Translations under genes and position numbers: made by a program | Assembly (NCBI GenBank): GCA_017432895.1 | Contig: JAFRIG010000017.1 | Location: 45,064-109,063, forward strand | Reading direction: 5' to 3' | From: Erysipelotrichaceae bacterium | Lineage (GTDB): Bacteria; Bacillota_I; Bacilli_A; Erysipelotrichales; Erysipelotrichaceae | Length of the DNA stretch: 64,000 nucleotides | Part shown: piece after piece, positions 53,071 through 61,873 of the stretch | Layout of the letters: every line of letters begins with the position of its first letter | Numbering within the stretch: position 1 is the stretch's first letter | The notes under the pieces: model-generated | Told to the model about the DNA's origin: nothing | The model's database searches: none | The model's input: the letters and a program-made list of their open reading frames with translations, nothing else

Positions 53071-53916
53071 TCAGAGATTCTCTTTCAGCCATTCACCGCT
53101 TAGCTGAATGCATTTAAGCGGATCCTTATCGACGAAATTCCGGTGGCATTCGAGAATTACGGCTTCCGTTTCATTTTCAATGGCGATCTGTTTCATACCA
53201 AGCAGATCCATATTGCCGGCACCCAGTTCCAAGACATCGGACTTGATGATCGGCGTCATAGGCAACTTCTTTAGTCTGCTGCCTCGATCGGCGATATGCC
53301 AGAGTTTCATGCGCTTGCCAAGCTTTTTCATCCACTGCATGGCATCTGCACCACCATCAGTGAACCAGTAGGAATCAAATTCGAAGTTCAAATATTCAGG
53401 ATCCGTCTTTTCGATCAATATCTCATAGGCGCATTTGCCCGACTTCGTCTTTAACAGTTCGACATTGTGGTTGTGGTACAGCAATTCCAATCCGTTTTCT
53501 TTGACCGCTTTGCCGGCAGCATTGAGTCTGTTCGCCAGCTCCAGTACTTTGTCTTCATCCTGATAATCATAGCGATACATGCCGGTGATCACGATGTATT
53601 TGGCAGACAACTGTTTTGCCTGTTCACAGATACCTTTAACGTCCTTCTCCAATGAACCCAGGTCAACATGTAAAGAGATAACTTCAATATCGTTTTCTGT
53701 GACCATTTTGAACCAGTTGAGATCACCGCTTTTGCCTGCCGGCATGCCAAAAAGGCCGGTCAGGATCTTCACGGCCAAGGGGGAATGGTGGATCATGAAA
53801 TGATTCAGTTCCAGACCGGTATAACCGGCTTCTTTGATCTGTTTCAGGAGCGCTGAAGTCTGTTCCTCATTTTTGATGATCGACCCCAGCACGATCTGCT
53901 GTACATATGTTTTCAT
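53071..53916 (-). CDS. sugar phosphate isomerase/epimerase (xylose isomerase-like TIM barrel)
   Basis: 281 residues from ATG 53916. The AP_endonuc_2/TIM-barrel pattern is visible: GYTGLELNHFM near the start, VISLHVDLGS, YHNHNVELL (metal His), FEFDSYWFTDGG (metal Asp) and AVILECHRNF at the end. Enzymes of this type isomerise or epimerise sugars or inositols. The start lies 50 bases inside the 3' end of the upstream esterase gene, in another frame. Substrate unknown; context is xylan use. Confidence 0.78.
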   Translation of the reverse strand: MKTYVQQIVLGSIIKNEEQTSALLKQIKEAGYTGLELNHFMIHHSPLAVKILTGLFGMPAGKSGDLNWFKMVTENDIEVISLHVDLGSLEKDVKGICEQAKQLSAKYIVITGMYRYDYQDEDKVLELANRLNAAGKAVKENGLELLYHNHNVELLKTKSGKCAYEILIEKTDPEYLNFEFDSYWFTDGGADAMQWMKKLGKRMKLWHIADRGSRLKKLPMTPIIKSDVLELGAGNMDLLGMKQIAIENETEAVILECHRNFVDKDPLKCIQLSGEWLKENL

Positions 53917-54868
53917 CTTCTCTTCTTTCATAATAACTGTCATTAAAATGTCTGCGCAGGAATTCGATATCATCCAGCATTAACTCAAAGGTTTCCGGTG
54001 TACCTACACTTGAGGTGCTGCAGGCGTGGAAGCTGTCTTTGATCATGATCAGATCACAATCCGCCCCGTTTTTCCGATACAGCTCGCAGATCGTTTCCGC
54101 ATCGGCTCTAAGCGTTTCGTTGGCATCGAAACTGATCAGTGCCGGAGGCATCTTATCAAAGCATTCAAAGGTTCGCATGTCGAGACGATGATCGCCTTTA
54201 TCACCGTTTGGCGCAAACAGCTTACCGATCCCGCCATTATCCACAGCCTCCGGTTCCACCGTGTTGTCTTTTATCTCATAGTAGGATCTATCCAAACCGC
54301 CATATATGCAACATAACGGTGATTGCGGAAGCATGCAGGCGGGCAAATATTCGTTCATATCGATCAATGTGATCGCTGTTGCCAGACACAGATAGCCACC
54401 GGCCGATTCACCCGTTAAAGCGATCTTAGCCTTTGGAAACTGTTCATGGACAGCCAGAAAGGCCTTTACACAGTCCTCGATCGCGGCGGGATAAGTATTC
54501 TCAGGGGAAAGCCGATAGTCGATCGAAATGACATCATAACCGGAAAACCTCGCCAAAACGGAACAGTAGGCTCTGGTCGCCTTCGCACTGCCCGAGACGA
54601 AACCGCCGCCGTGCAGATACATAATGATGTTGTCATTGATCCTGTTGTCGGGACTGGTCAGCTCGCCATGGATCCCGTTGAGATCCAGAGAAGTGACCTT
54701 GACGCCTTTTTCCTTCTTCATAAAGGAATAGCCGATATTGCACATAAGACGTACCAGCTTCCAGTTGACTTTTTCCAGTCCGTCTTTGAATACAAAGCCA
54801 CCTGTCGCATTACCAACGATCTTCGCGGTATCTTGCATCTGTTTTGAACTTGCCTGTATAACTTTCAT
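53867..54868 (-). CDS. alpha/beta hydrolase, HSL-type acetyl esterase
   Basis: 333 residues from ATG 54868, chosen for GGAGG just upstream. Hormone-sensitive-lipase family marks: YLHGGGFVSGS (oxyanion), GESAGG (Ser nucleophile), the Asp of ISFDANETLRADAE and the His of DSFHACS. It is likely a carboxyl-ester hydrolase acting on acetylated or acylated sugars. Divergent from a TetR gene, with a perfect 10-bp inverted repeat between them. It overlaps the epimerase gene by 50 bases; the C-terminal tail past the catalytic His is long and charged. Confidence 0.8.
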   Translation of the reverse strand: MKVIQASSKQMQDTAKIVGNATGGFVFKDGLEKVNWKLVRLMCNIGYSFMKKEKGVKVTSLDLNGIHGELTSPDNRINDNIIMYLHGGGFVSGSAKATRAYCSVLARFSGYDVISIDYRLSPENTYPAAIEDCVKAFLAVHEQFPKAKIALTGESAGGYLCLATAITLIDMNEYLPACMLPQSPLCCIYGGLDRSYYEIKDNTVEPEAVDNGGIGKLFAPNGDKGDHRLDMRTFECFDKMPPALISFDANETLRADAETICELYRKNGADCDLIMIKDSFHACSTSSVGTPETFELMLDDIEFLRRHFNDSYYERREDENICTADRAGVDHQK

Positions 54869-54928
54869 CACATTTTCCTCCGTGTTACAATGTAAATATA
54901 GAACACAGTGACGCAAAGTCATACATCA

Positions 54929-54958
54929 TGTTGCAGAACCTTTGTCCTTTCTGCAACA
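54929..54958. promoter_or_regulatory. candidate TetR operator
   Basis: TGTTGCAGAA (54929-54938) and TTCTGCAACA (54949-54958), perfect 10-bp inverted repeat with a 10-base centre, midway between the divergent esterase and TetR genes. It is well placed for repression of both. Confidence 0.65.
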
Positions 54959-54986
54959 CCCAAATCATAAAATGTCGGAGAAAACC

Positions 54987-55532
54987 ATGAAAGAAGATCT
55001 CAGAAACCGCTTAAGCAGGCAATTGATAAAGAATGCTCTACTGGAGCTGTTACAAACCAAGAAAAGCTATGATATCAACGTCCGGGAGCTTTCAAACAAA
55101 GCCCAGGTCAATCGTTCGACCTTTTATCGTCACTACGATTCCGTGGCCGATGTCCTGAATGAGGTCATTGACGACATGGTCCAGGTCATCAAGGATACCA
55201 ATAAATCTTCCTACTACGATCCCAACCATGCCGGAGACTACATCTACGATGCCGTCCGCTTCTTCGAGGAACATCGGGAATACGATCCGTTACTGGTATC
55301 GGATGATATCGCCTTTCAGAAACTGACCAGTTCACTTGCTTTCACGGTCCACGACAGTGTCGGCAGACTCTCCTATCACAACAAAGACGAAGAGAAATAC
55401 CTGACTGACTTTCTCTTAAGCGGCACCTACTCCATCATCCGTGAATGGATCTCTGATGGCAGGAAGAAACCGGCCAAAGAGATCTCGGATCTGCTTTTCC
55501 GTCTCTCGGCCGGAGCTGTTTCTCACTATTAG
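54987..55532 (+). CDS. TetR-family regulator
   Basis: 181 residues from ATG 54987 with GTCGGAG before it. The N-terminal helix-turn-helix (about 10-55) shows VRELSNKAQVNRSTFYRHYDSVADVL, the typical TetR recognition region. The C-terminal all-helical part would bind a ligand or form the dimer; it is shorter than in many TetR proteins. Divergent from the esterase gene and likely its repressor. Its stop overlaps the convergent GH43 stop by three bases. Confidence 0.88.
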   Translation: MKEDLRNRLSRQLIKNALLELLQTKKSYDINVRELSNKAQVNRSTFYRHYDSVADVLNEVIDDMVQVIKDTNKSSYYDPNHAGDYIYDAVRFFEEHREYDPLLVSDDIAFQKLTSSLAFTVHDSVGRLSYHNKDEEKYLTDFLLSGTYSIIREWISDGRKKPAKEISDLLFRLSAGAVSHY

Positions 55533-56563
55533 ATCTGCCATTGTTCGTGCCAATGGATGACAGGCATTTCACCCTCAAATTCCAGCGGCAGGATTACATA
55601 ATTTGCGATCGAAGTATTCGCCTTACCCATCAGAGGAGTTGACATCATCCAGAGCTTCTCTTTTATTGTCGCCTTATACTTCTTATCGTAAGTGGAAGCG
55701 ATCGCCCTGGTCAGTTTGTCGTGGACTTTTTCATCCACCACAAACTCCGGTACCCAGCGATCAGCTATTGAGACATAGATATCCTTGCCGGGATACTTGA
55801 AGATGCAGGATAATTGCGAATTGTAAGAAGAAACACCCGGCTCATCGACATGGGGATCACCCAATGATTTATAGGGACCCTGGATATTGTCGGCTACGGC
55901 AACTTCCGAAGGATTGGGAATATAACCGCTCATTCCTGAAGTCAAAAGATAATACTTGCCGTTTCTCTTGAAACAGGTCACGCCTTCTCTGGTAAAAGGA
56001 GGTTTGATGCCCTGATAGTGATAGACGGGTTCGCCAATGCAGGCTGTCCCTTCTTCATTCAGCTTGGCACTTATCAGATCCTCGTGGTCAGTCTCCACAA
56101 ACAGATAGATATCGCCATTGTCATCATAGTTGAAATCAAAGTCGCCACACTTCTTGCCAAAAGCCTGATACTTCTCATTTATGCAGGTATAAGGACCCTT
56201 AAAACTGTCTGCTTTAAAGATCGCAAAGGATGCGGAATCATTGTATTTAATCCAGCAGATATACTCACCTGATTTATTTTTAATGATATGGGGACGGTCT
56301 ATCCTTCTTTCATAGAACATCACGTTCTTCTTGTCGTTTGAAGGCTCGATCAGATAACCCTCATCCTTCCAGTTATAGAAGTCTTTGGAAGAATAGTATC
56401 TGATCCCATAGGTCCACATTTTGTCTTTGCCGGTCGTTTTTTCCTTGTTTTCGCCATACCAGTAGAAGGTATCGCCATCGACAAAGATGTAACCGCCATG
56501 GGCTTGTATCCTTTTGCCGTTTTCATCAAGATAGACCTGTCCGGGTCTGATGGAACTGTTCAT
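55529..56563 (-). CDS. GH43 family enzyme, subfamily 24-like
   Basis: 344 residues of a five-bladed propeller. The start IQAHGGYIFVDGDTFYWYGENKE resembles the exo-beta-1,3-galactanase group of GH43, in which the usual base Asp is missing at this position; it reads AHGG here. PFTREGVTCF carries a candidate acid Glu. No carbohydrate-binding module and no signal peptide. Last gene of the operon symporter - GH43 - GH2 - this gene. Specificity (galactan or arabinogalactan side chain) is inferred from the family only. Confidence 0.72.
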   Translation of the reverse strand: MNSSIRPGQVYLDENGKRIQAHGGYIFVDGDTFYWYGENKEKTTGKDKMWTYGIRYYSSKDFYNWKDEGYLIEPSNDKKNVMFYERRIDRPHIIKNKSGEYICWIKYNDSASFAIFKADSFKGPYTCINEKYQAFGKKCGDFDFNYDDNGDIYLFVETDHEDLISAKLNEEGTACIGEPVYHYQGIKPPFTREGVTCFKRNGKYYLLTSGMSGYIPNPSEVAVADNIQGPYKSLGDPHVDEPGVSSYNSQLSCIFKYPGKDIYVSIADRWVPEFVVDEKVHDKLTRAIASTYDKKYKATIKEKLWMMSTPLMGKANTSIANYVILPLEFEGEMPVIHWHEQWQI

Positions 56564-56579
56564 ATTGAGTCCTTTCCTT

Positions 56580-58769
56580 TCAGCTTTTTTTGAACTGCTG
56601 CAAGATGCGATTGAGCTGTTTCACCGTCTCCGGATCAACTTCACCTGCCTGCTTGAGCAGATCGATCAGTCTCATTCTGCCAAGCATCTTCTGTAAAGCC
56701 GGGTTTTGGGAAGCCGATTCCGCCACATCGCCTCTGGAGGCCGTCATCTTGGCCATCATCTGATCCATGACCGCTGAGGCTTGCGGATCAGCCATGATCG
56801 AGCCAAAGGTATCGTTGACTGAGAAGCAGGACTCGTCGAGCTCATCCTGATCGAACCAGTTGGTTACGGCTGCTTTTTTGTTTAAGACGTAGCTGAGATC
56901 GCGTTGCTCGACATAATCAAATTCACATTCATCGCACAGATCACCGGCAACGGCTTTCACTTCGATATGACCATTAAGTTCAACATCGAACACGAAGACC
57001 CGATGAGCTTTCTTGCTTTCTAAAAGTTCGCCATTGACGTAGAGAGAGACCTCATCCTGATTGGAGAAGACTTTGATCTGTGTCTTATTTTCATTGCGGT
57101 TCTTATAACCTTTGGCGGCGATATAGATGAAAGGCTCCTTGGACCAGTAGGCCTTATAGAGATAGAAGGCGTCCTTTCTGATCTTTCTATCCATCGTCAC
57201 CAGACCCTTCTGGTTCTGCCCGTGTTTGCCACCCTCATCTCGGCCATCAGCCGCAAAGTCGAACATGTTCCAGGCGTAGGTGCACCACAGCCAGGGTCTT
57301 TCTTCGATCAGCTTCAGGATGTGCTCGTGATAGACGCACTGATAGCTTTGCGAATAGTCGCCTTTTTCCGGAGCACTGCTGTAGAAGTCCGGATTGGTAT
57401 CGGCCCCGTATTCGGAGAAACCGATAGGCTTATTAGGATACTTGGCATGCCACTCATCAAAGAATTCTTCATTCTGTTCCAGAACACCGACATACCAGCC
57501 GAAATAAAGGTTGTAGGCATTGACATCCGGGATCTCAAGGATCGGAGAATCCGTTTCCAGCATGAAAACGTTGGCCATCGTCGTAAGTCTATTAGGATCA
57601 AGCCTGTGAGCCAGATCGTTCAGTATCCGATGGTTCTCCAGTACATCCTCATTAACGGCCGAAGCTGCCGTGATCTCATTGGAAAGACCCCAGACAACGA
57701 TCGAAGGATGATTGTAATTCTGGATGATGAGTTCTTTCATCTGAGAAATGGTATTCTCTCTTCCCTCGCTCATATGCATGGTGATATAAGGGATCTCCGC
57801 CCAGACGATCAGGCCGTATCTGTCACAAAGATCATAGAAGTATTGGGCATGCTGGTAATGAGCCAGACGGATGGAATTGGCACCCATTTCTCTGATCAAA
57901 GCGATATCTTCCTCATGCATCGCCTGAGTCAAAGCGTTGCCGCAGCCCAGTCTGTCCTGATGACGGGAAACACCTCGCAAAGGATAAGATCTTCCATTTA
58001 ACAGGAAACCCTTCTGCGCATCGATCTCATAGCTGCGGCAGCCATATGCTACACATCTTTCATCATTATCGATAGAGACCTTCATTTCATAAAGATAAGG
58101 ATCGTCAATGCCATCCCAGAGATGGACATCTTCAATGATGAATTCCGCTTTGGCGTAGCCATCTTTTGACACGACTTCTTTTTTCTGACCGTCGGTCACG
58201 AAGGTAACAGTCGTATCACCGTTTTCGAGCCACGCTTCCACCAGTATCCTGGCGTTTTTGCCTTCGATGCTTGGCGTCACCTTGACCGCTTGCGAACCAT
58301 AGTGGCCCAAGGCAAAATGGACTTTCGGCACGGTCAACAGATATACATTTCTATAAATACCGCCATAGAAAGTGAAGTCGGCACTTTGCGGATAGACTCT
58401 CTGATTTCTGTCATTATCGGCACTTACGACCAGCAGGTTATCTTCTTTTAATTCATCTGTCAGATCGACTCGGAACGTCGAATAACCGCCTTCGTGTGTT
58501 GCCAGGAGTTTTCCATTGAGATAGACTTCACAACTCATGGCGACAGCTTCAAACTCGATCCAAAGATCTTCATCATTCAGTTCGGGTTTTTTGAACTGTT
58601 TCAGATAAAAGCATTTTCCTCTGTAATAATCATTTCCGCCGTCCTGACCGTCTTTCTCATTCCAGGTATGAGGAAGATCGACTTTTTCCAGTCCGGAAAG
58701 ATCGGTCTGACCAAGATCGACCGTTTCTTTTGAAAAATAGAAATCGTGATTGAATAATGTTTTTTTCAT
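56580..58769 (-). CDS. GH2 family glycosidase (beta-galactosidase/beta-glucuronidase-like)
   Basis: 729 residues. Jelly-roll and Ig-like domains (1-255) precede a TIM barrel with RLAHYQH, VVWGLSNE (acid/base Glu365) and IGFSEYGAD (nucleophile Glu453). After the barrel comes a beta domain, then about 75 residues (655-729) that are helical and Met-rich, with FGSIMADPQASAVMDQMMAK and a Leu/Gln-rich end. This tail is not part of the standard GH2 core. Cytoplasmic, in an operon with two GH43 enzymes and a GPH symporter. Whether it cuts galactosides, glucuronides or others cannot be told. Confidence 0.86.
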   Translation of the reverse strand: MKKTLFNHDFYFSKETVDLGQTDLSGLEKVDLPHTWNEKDGQDGGNDYYRGKCFYLKQFKKPELNDEDLWIEFEAVAMSCEVYLNGKLLATHEGGYSTFRVDLTDELKEDNLLVVSADNDRNQRVYPQSADFTFYGGIYRNVYLLTVPKVHFALGHYGSQAVKVTPSIEGKNARILVEAWLENGDTTVTFVTDGQKKEVVSKDGYAKAEFIIEDVHLWDGIDDPYLYEMKVSIDNDERCVAYGCRSYEIDAQKGFLLNGRSYPLRGVSRHQDRLGCGNALTQAMHEEDIALIREMGANSIRLAHYQHAQYFYDLCDRYGLIVWAEIPYITMHMSEGRENTISQMKELIIQNYNHPSIVVWGLSNEITAASAVNEDVLENHRILNDLAHRLDPNRLTTMANVFMLETDSPILEIPDVNAYNLYFGWYVGVLEQNEEFFDEWHAKYPNKPIGFSEYGADTNPDFYSSAPEKGDYSQSYQCVYHEHILKLIEERPWLWCTYAWNMFDFAADGRDEGGKHGQNQKGLVTMDRKIRKDAFYLYKAYWSKEPFIYIAAKGYKNRNENKTQIKVFSNQDEVSLYVNGELLESKKAHRVFVFDVELNGHIEVKAVAGDLCDECEFDYVEQRDLSYVLNKKAAVTNWFDQDELDESCFSVNDTFGSIMADPQASAVMDQMMAKMTASRGDVAESASQNPALQKMLGRMRLIDLLKQAGEVDPETVKQLNRILQQFKKS

Positions 58770-58776
58770 AATGTAC

Positions 58777-60285
58777 CTACTCTATAGTGAAATCCAACAG
58801 ATCGATGGATCCTGTTCCCTGATATGCGATTTTTAATGACGATACCCCTCCAAACGGAATCTCTATAGTAGATTTACACCATTTCTCACTTGGGGATATC
58901 TTTACGTTTTCTTCATTGATCTGCAACATTCCTTCACCATCTCCTCTGATTCTGACAGAGATATGATATGTTCCTTTCAGATCGAAATATTTATATATTG
59001 CAAAGCAACCTTCCTTAAAGTTTGTGATATAAACTTCATCGTTCTTCTGGACAATATAAGGAATATCTTCATCAGTAATCGTGTTGGTGATATGCGGCAT
59101 GTGTCCGTTTGACAGGTTGCAGCAAATCGCGGCAGGATAGTTTCCTTCTTTTAGATATCCCTCATTCAATCCGCAGGAACTGCATTCGACCTGATCTATA
59201 TGGCCGTTCTCATTGAAATACACCTTCTCGGCACAAGCCTGTCGGGAATAGGTGGAATGATGAGTCTGACGGTGATAGAAGATATACCACTGGCCATTTA
59301 CACATTCCAGGGAACCGTGGTTGTTTCCCGTCTGGTTGAGACGGTCTTCTTTCTTTCTGTTTTTATATCCGACGTCCCCATTATTGATGATGACTCCCTG
59401 GTATACGAAGTCCCTGTCCGGATACTTTGAAACAGCATAGGATAAAGAAGCGGAATCTTCATCGGAATAGATGAAATAATACAACCCGTCGATCTTACGG
59501 ATCGAAGCAGCTTCATAGAATGCGTGTCCTTCAAAAGAAGTACCTTGAGCAAAGAACTGCCCCTCGACGATCTTTTTTGGTTCCGTTTTAACGGTAAGCA
59601 TGTCATCTTCCAGCTCCACGTGGCAGGCACCCATAATATCGTCTTTATAAGTTTTTAATTCTTTGGAAGAACGTCCAAACAGTTTCGTTTCCACTGCCCT
59701 GAGCATTAGCCTTTTAACGAATCTGTTTCTTGGAAGCGACATCTTTCTTCCACCATTATGTGCACCTGCAGCGACCATCGACAAGGACCAGCCATAATAC
59801 ATGCGGATCGTTCCCTCATCGTTGATCACAGTGGGATCTGCCGGCAGATATCTTAAGAACGGAGAACCATCTTCGTATCTAACGAAACCATGGAAACGAT
59901 ATCTTCCGGCAGGAGTATCACAAACAGCGACACGGATCGGTGTATTATGACCATTGGCAGTCGCGGAAACACCGCCGGCGATCGTGTAATATAGATAATA
60001 TCTGCCATCGTTTCCTCTTACGACATCCGGTGCATAGAGGTCACTGAAGCCTTCCTTACACAGAGGGTCATCCTGACTGCTGTAGATCTCTCCTTCATAG
60101 TGCCAGTTGCCAAGATCATCTAATGGCGCGCTGTAACATACATAGTTTCCCGCTTGACAATATCTTGTTCCGCCGGCGATATCATGGGATCCATAGAGAT
60201 AGATCCGATTATTGAAGACATGCGGTTCGCCATCCGGAATGTATTCGTTTAATGACAGGAATGGATTAAACACTGTATTTGCCAT
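58777..60285 (-). CDS. GH43 beta-xylosidase/arabinofuranosidase-like enzyme (paralogue)
   Basis: 502 residues, colinear with the GH43 at 49071: EYIPDGEPHVFNNRIYLYGSHD (base Asp), RYLPADPTVINDEG and FYEAASIRKI (acid Glu), then a C-terminal beta domain. The GSLECVNGQWYIFYHRQTHH segment is also shared. The two copies lie in separate xylan operons, each with a GPH symporter, so they likely cut different oligosaccharides. No signal peptide. Confidence 0.85.
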   Translation of the reverse strand: MANTVFNPFLSLNEYIPDGEPHVFNNRIYLYGSHDIAGGTRYCQAGNYVCYSAPLDDLGNWHYEGEIYSSQDDPLCKEGFSDLYAPDVVRGNDGRYYLYYTIAGGVSATANGHNTPIRVAVCDTPAGRYRFHGFVRYEDGSPFLRYLPADPTVINDEGTIRMYYGWSLSMVAAGAHNGGRKMSLPRNRFVKRLMLRAVETKLFGRSSKELKTYKDDIMGACHVELEDDMLTVKTEPKKIVEGQFFAQGTSFEGHAFYEAASIRKIDGLYYFIYSDEDSASLSYAVSKYPDRDFVYQGVIINNGDVGYKNRKKEDRLNQTGNNHGSLECVNGQWYIFYHRQTHHSTYSRQACAEKVYFNENGHIDQVECSSCGLNEGYLKEGNYPAAICCNLSNGHMPHITNTITDEDIPYIVQKNDEVYITNFKEGCFAIYKYFDLKGTYHISVRIRGDGEGMLQINEENVKISPSEKWCKSTIEIPFGGVSSLKIAYQGTGSIDLLDFTIE

Positions 60286-60291
60286 ACGGAA

Positions 60292-60310
60292 AGAGGCTTA
60301 TTCAGCCTCT
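60292..60310 (-). promoter_or_regulatory. intercistronic hairpin at the symporter stop codon
   Basis: AGAGGCT (60292-60298) pairs with AGCCTCT (60304-60310) with a five-base loop. The symporter TAA is within it and the next ATG follows 13 bases on. Probably an mRNA stabiliser or partial terminator. Confidence 0.4.
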
Positions 60311-61779
60311 CCTCTTCTTGCTTTGAGTTCCGCATACATCTTTTCTCTGACTTCACCCTGGATCGGATACTTTCTTAACATCAGGATCGCCAGGAAGCAG
60401 CAGATTGCCGGAACCAGTGCGATAACGACCATCATGCCTGTCTGCATGCTGGAGAAGTGCTGTAAAGCGCTCGGTAATAAGTCACCGGTCACTTCATCGA
60501 CACCATAACCGAACATCGTCAAGACAGCCAAAGCAGCCGTAGATGCGATCGCATTCTGACCTTTGTCGAGGATCTTGAAACCGGCTACGACGATAGCACC
60601 GTCTTCTTTACCTGTCTTCCAGGCATTGTAGTCGATACATTCGGTCCTGAAGATGGACATCGGAATGAAGGCGAAGCCCTGGAAGAAGTACATCAGCGCA
60701 AACATGCCGATGAAGATATACGGGCTGGTCTGCATGATGCCCAGCAGATGCAAGACAAACATCGCCAGACCAACGATAGCTTCACAAGTCGTAGTGAGCG
60801 TGATCATCTTGACCGGACCAAGCTTGTTCATCAAAGGTCTGGCCAGTGCGATCGACACGAACATGACTAAGAACGTACCGGCGGACATGATCAGCGTCGT
60901 ATTGCCAAGTGCCGCATCATCGACATGGCCATTGACGGAGAAATAAGTCCATTTTAAGTAGTAGGTATTGGCTGCCATCATGAAGACATAGATGAAGCCA
61001 TGGAACAACTGAGCCATGAAAAAGGTCCTCAATGCTTCGTTGTTCTTGAAGATGGAGATGATCTCTTTGAAAGAAACCTTTTCCGATTCCTCTTTCTTTT
61101 CTTCTTTTACAGCATTCTGTTCCTTAACAAACGATACGGCCAGTAAAGAGATAACTAAACCTACGGCAACATAAGAGATCGTGGTTAAACCGAAACCTTT
61201 GGAGATCGAACCGGTCATTGCCTTGAAAGAAGCATAGATCTTTAAGAATGAACTCAAAGACATACCGACAACGATCGCCACGATCCTGCCCCAGAACATC
61301 TGATTGCCTCTGACCTTGGTGTCAAGAGTCATGGCCTGCTGGATGGGAGCTTGCGCATCGAAGGAATAACCGAAGTCATAGATCAGATAGAAGAACAGCA
61401 TCCAGACGATAATGGCAACGAAATTGTGTTTGATGAGATCCGGCATAAAATACATACCGACCAGCGCAACACCCATCATGACGATGGACAGGATCTGGAA
61501 AGGCTTGTATTTGCCACCCTTGCCGATCTTGACCGATTCCATGAACCAGCCCTGGATCGGATCATCGATCGCATCGACGATTCTGCCTACCAGCAAGACG
61601 ATACCGGCAACGACTGTTGCCCAGCTTGAATCGATACCTGCATAGTCGGTCAGATATACGGCAAAGTAGCTGCCGACCAGACCCGATGCGATAACGGACA
61701 TGACCGTCATGCCGCAATAACCGAAATAGCCTGTAAAGGTATCAGGATATACGTGTTTTTTCTTTTCTTTTTTTGCCAT
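60298..61779 (-). CDS. GPH-family glycoside/pentoside symporter
   Basis: 493 residues, about 12 membrane segments, with LVGRIVDAIDDPIQGWFMESVKIGKGGKYKPF after segment 2, the GPH signature. A cytoplasmic loop near the middle is rich in Glu and Lys. First gene of an operon with GH43, GH2 and GH43. A CRE-like site lies upstream. Divergent from an AraC regulator, which is the likely activator. It probably imports xylo- or galacto-oligosaccharides. Confidence 0.88.
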   Translation of the reverse strand: MAKKEKKKHVYPDTFTGYFGYCGMTVMSVIASGLVGSYFAVYLTDYAGIDSSWATVVAGIVLLVGRIVDAIDDPIQGWFMESVKIGKGGKYKPFQILSIVMMGVALVGMYFMPDLIKHNFVAIIVWMLFFYLIYDFGYSFDAQAPIQQAMTLDTKVRGNQMFWGRIVAIVVGMSLSSFLKIYASFKAMTGSISKGFGLTTISYVAVGLVISLLAVSFVKEQNAVKEEKKEESEKVSFKEIISIFKNNEALRTFFMAQLFHGFIYVFMMAANTYYLKWTYFSVNGHVDDAALGNTTLIMSAGTFLVMFVSIALARPLMNKLGPVKMITLTTTCEAIVGLAMFVLHLLGIMQTSPYIFIGMFALMYFFQGFAFIPMSIFRTECIDYNAWKTGKEDGAIVVAGFKILDKGQNAIASTAALAVLTMFGYGVDEVTGDLLPSALQHFSSMQTGMMVVIALVPAICCFLAILMLRKYPIQGEVREKMYAELKARRGEAE

Positions 61780-61812
61780 AAAATTGTTTTCCCCTTTTAT
61801 TATGCGATTTTA

Positions 61813-61826
61813 TGATAACGCTTTCT
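61813..61826 (+). promoter_or_regulatory. CRE-like catabolite site
   Basis: TGATAACGCTTTCT fits the CRE consensus. It lies 34-47 bases upstream of the symporter ATG and between it and the divergent AraC gene. CcpA control inferred. Confidence 0.6.
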
Positions 61827-61873
61827 TTTAGGGAAATATTGTAATTATGTAATATTTATTATAAATTTAAAAT

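Noticed and set aside
57222..58001. Plus-strand frame of 259 codons inside the GH2 gene
   Set aside because: It is antisense to the catalytic barrel of the GH2 enzyme; no motif or ribosome site.
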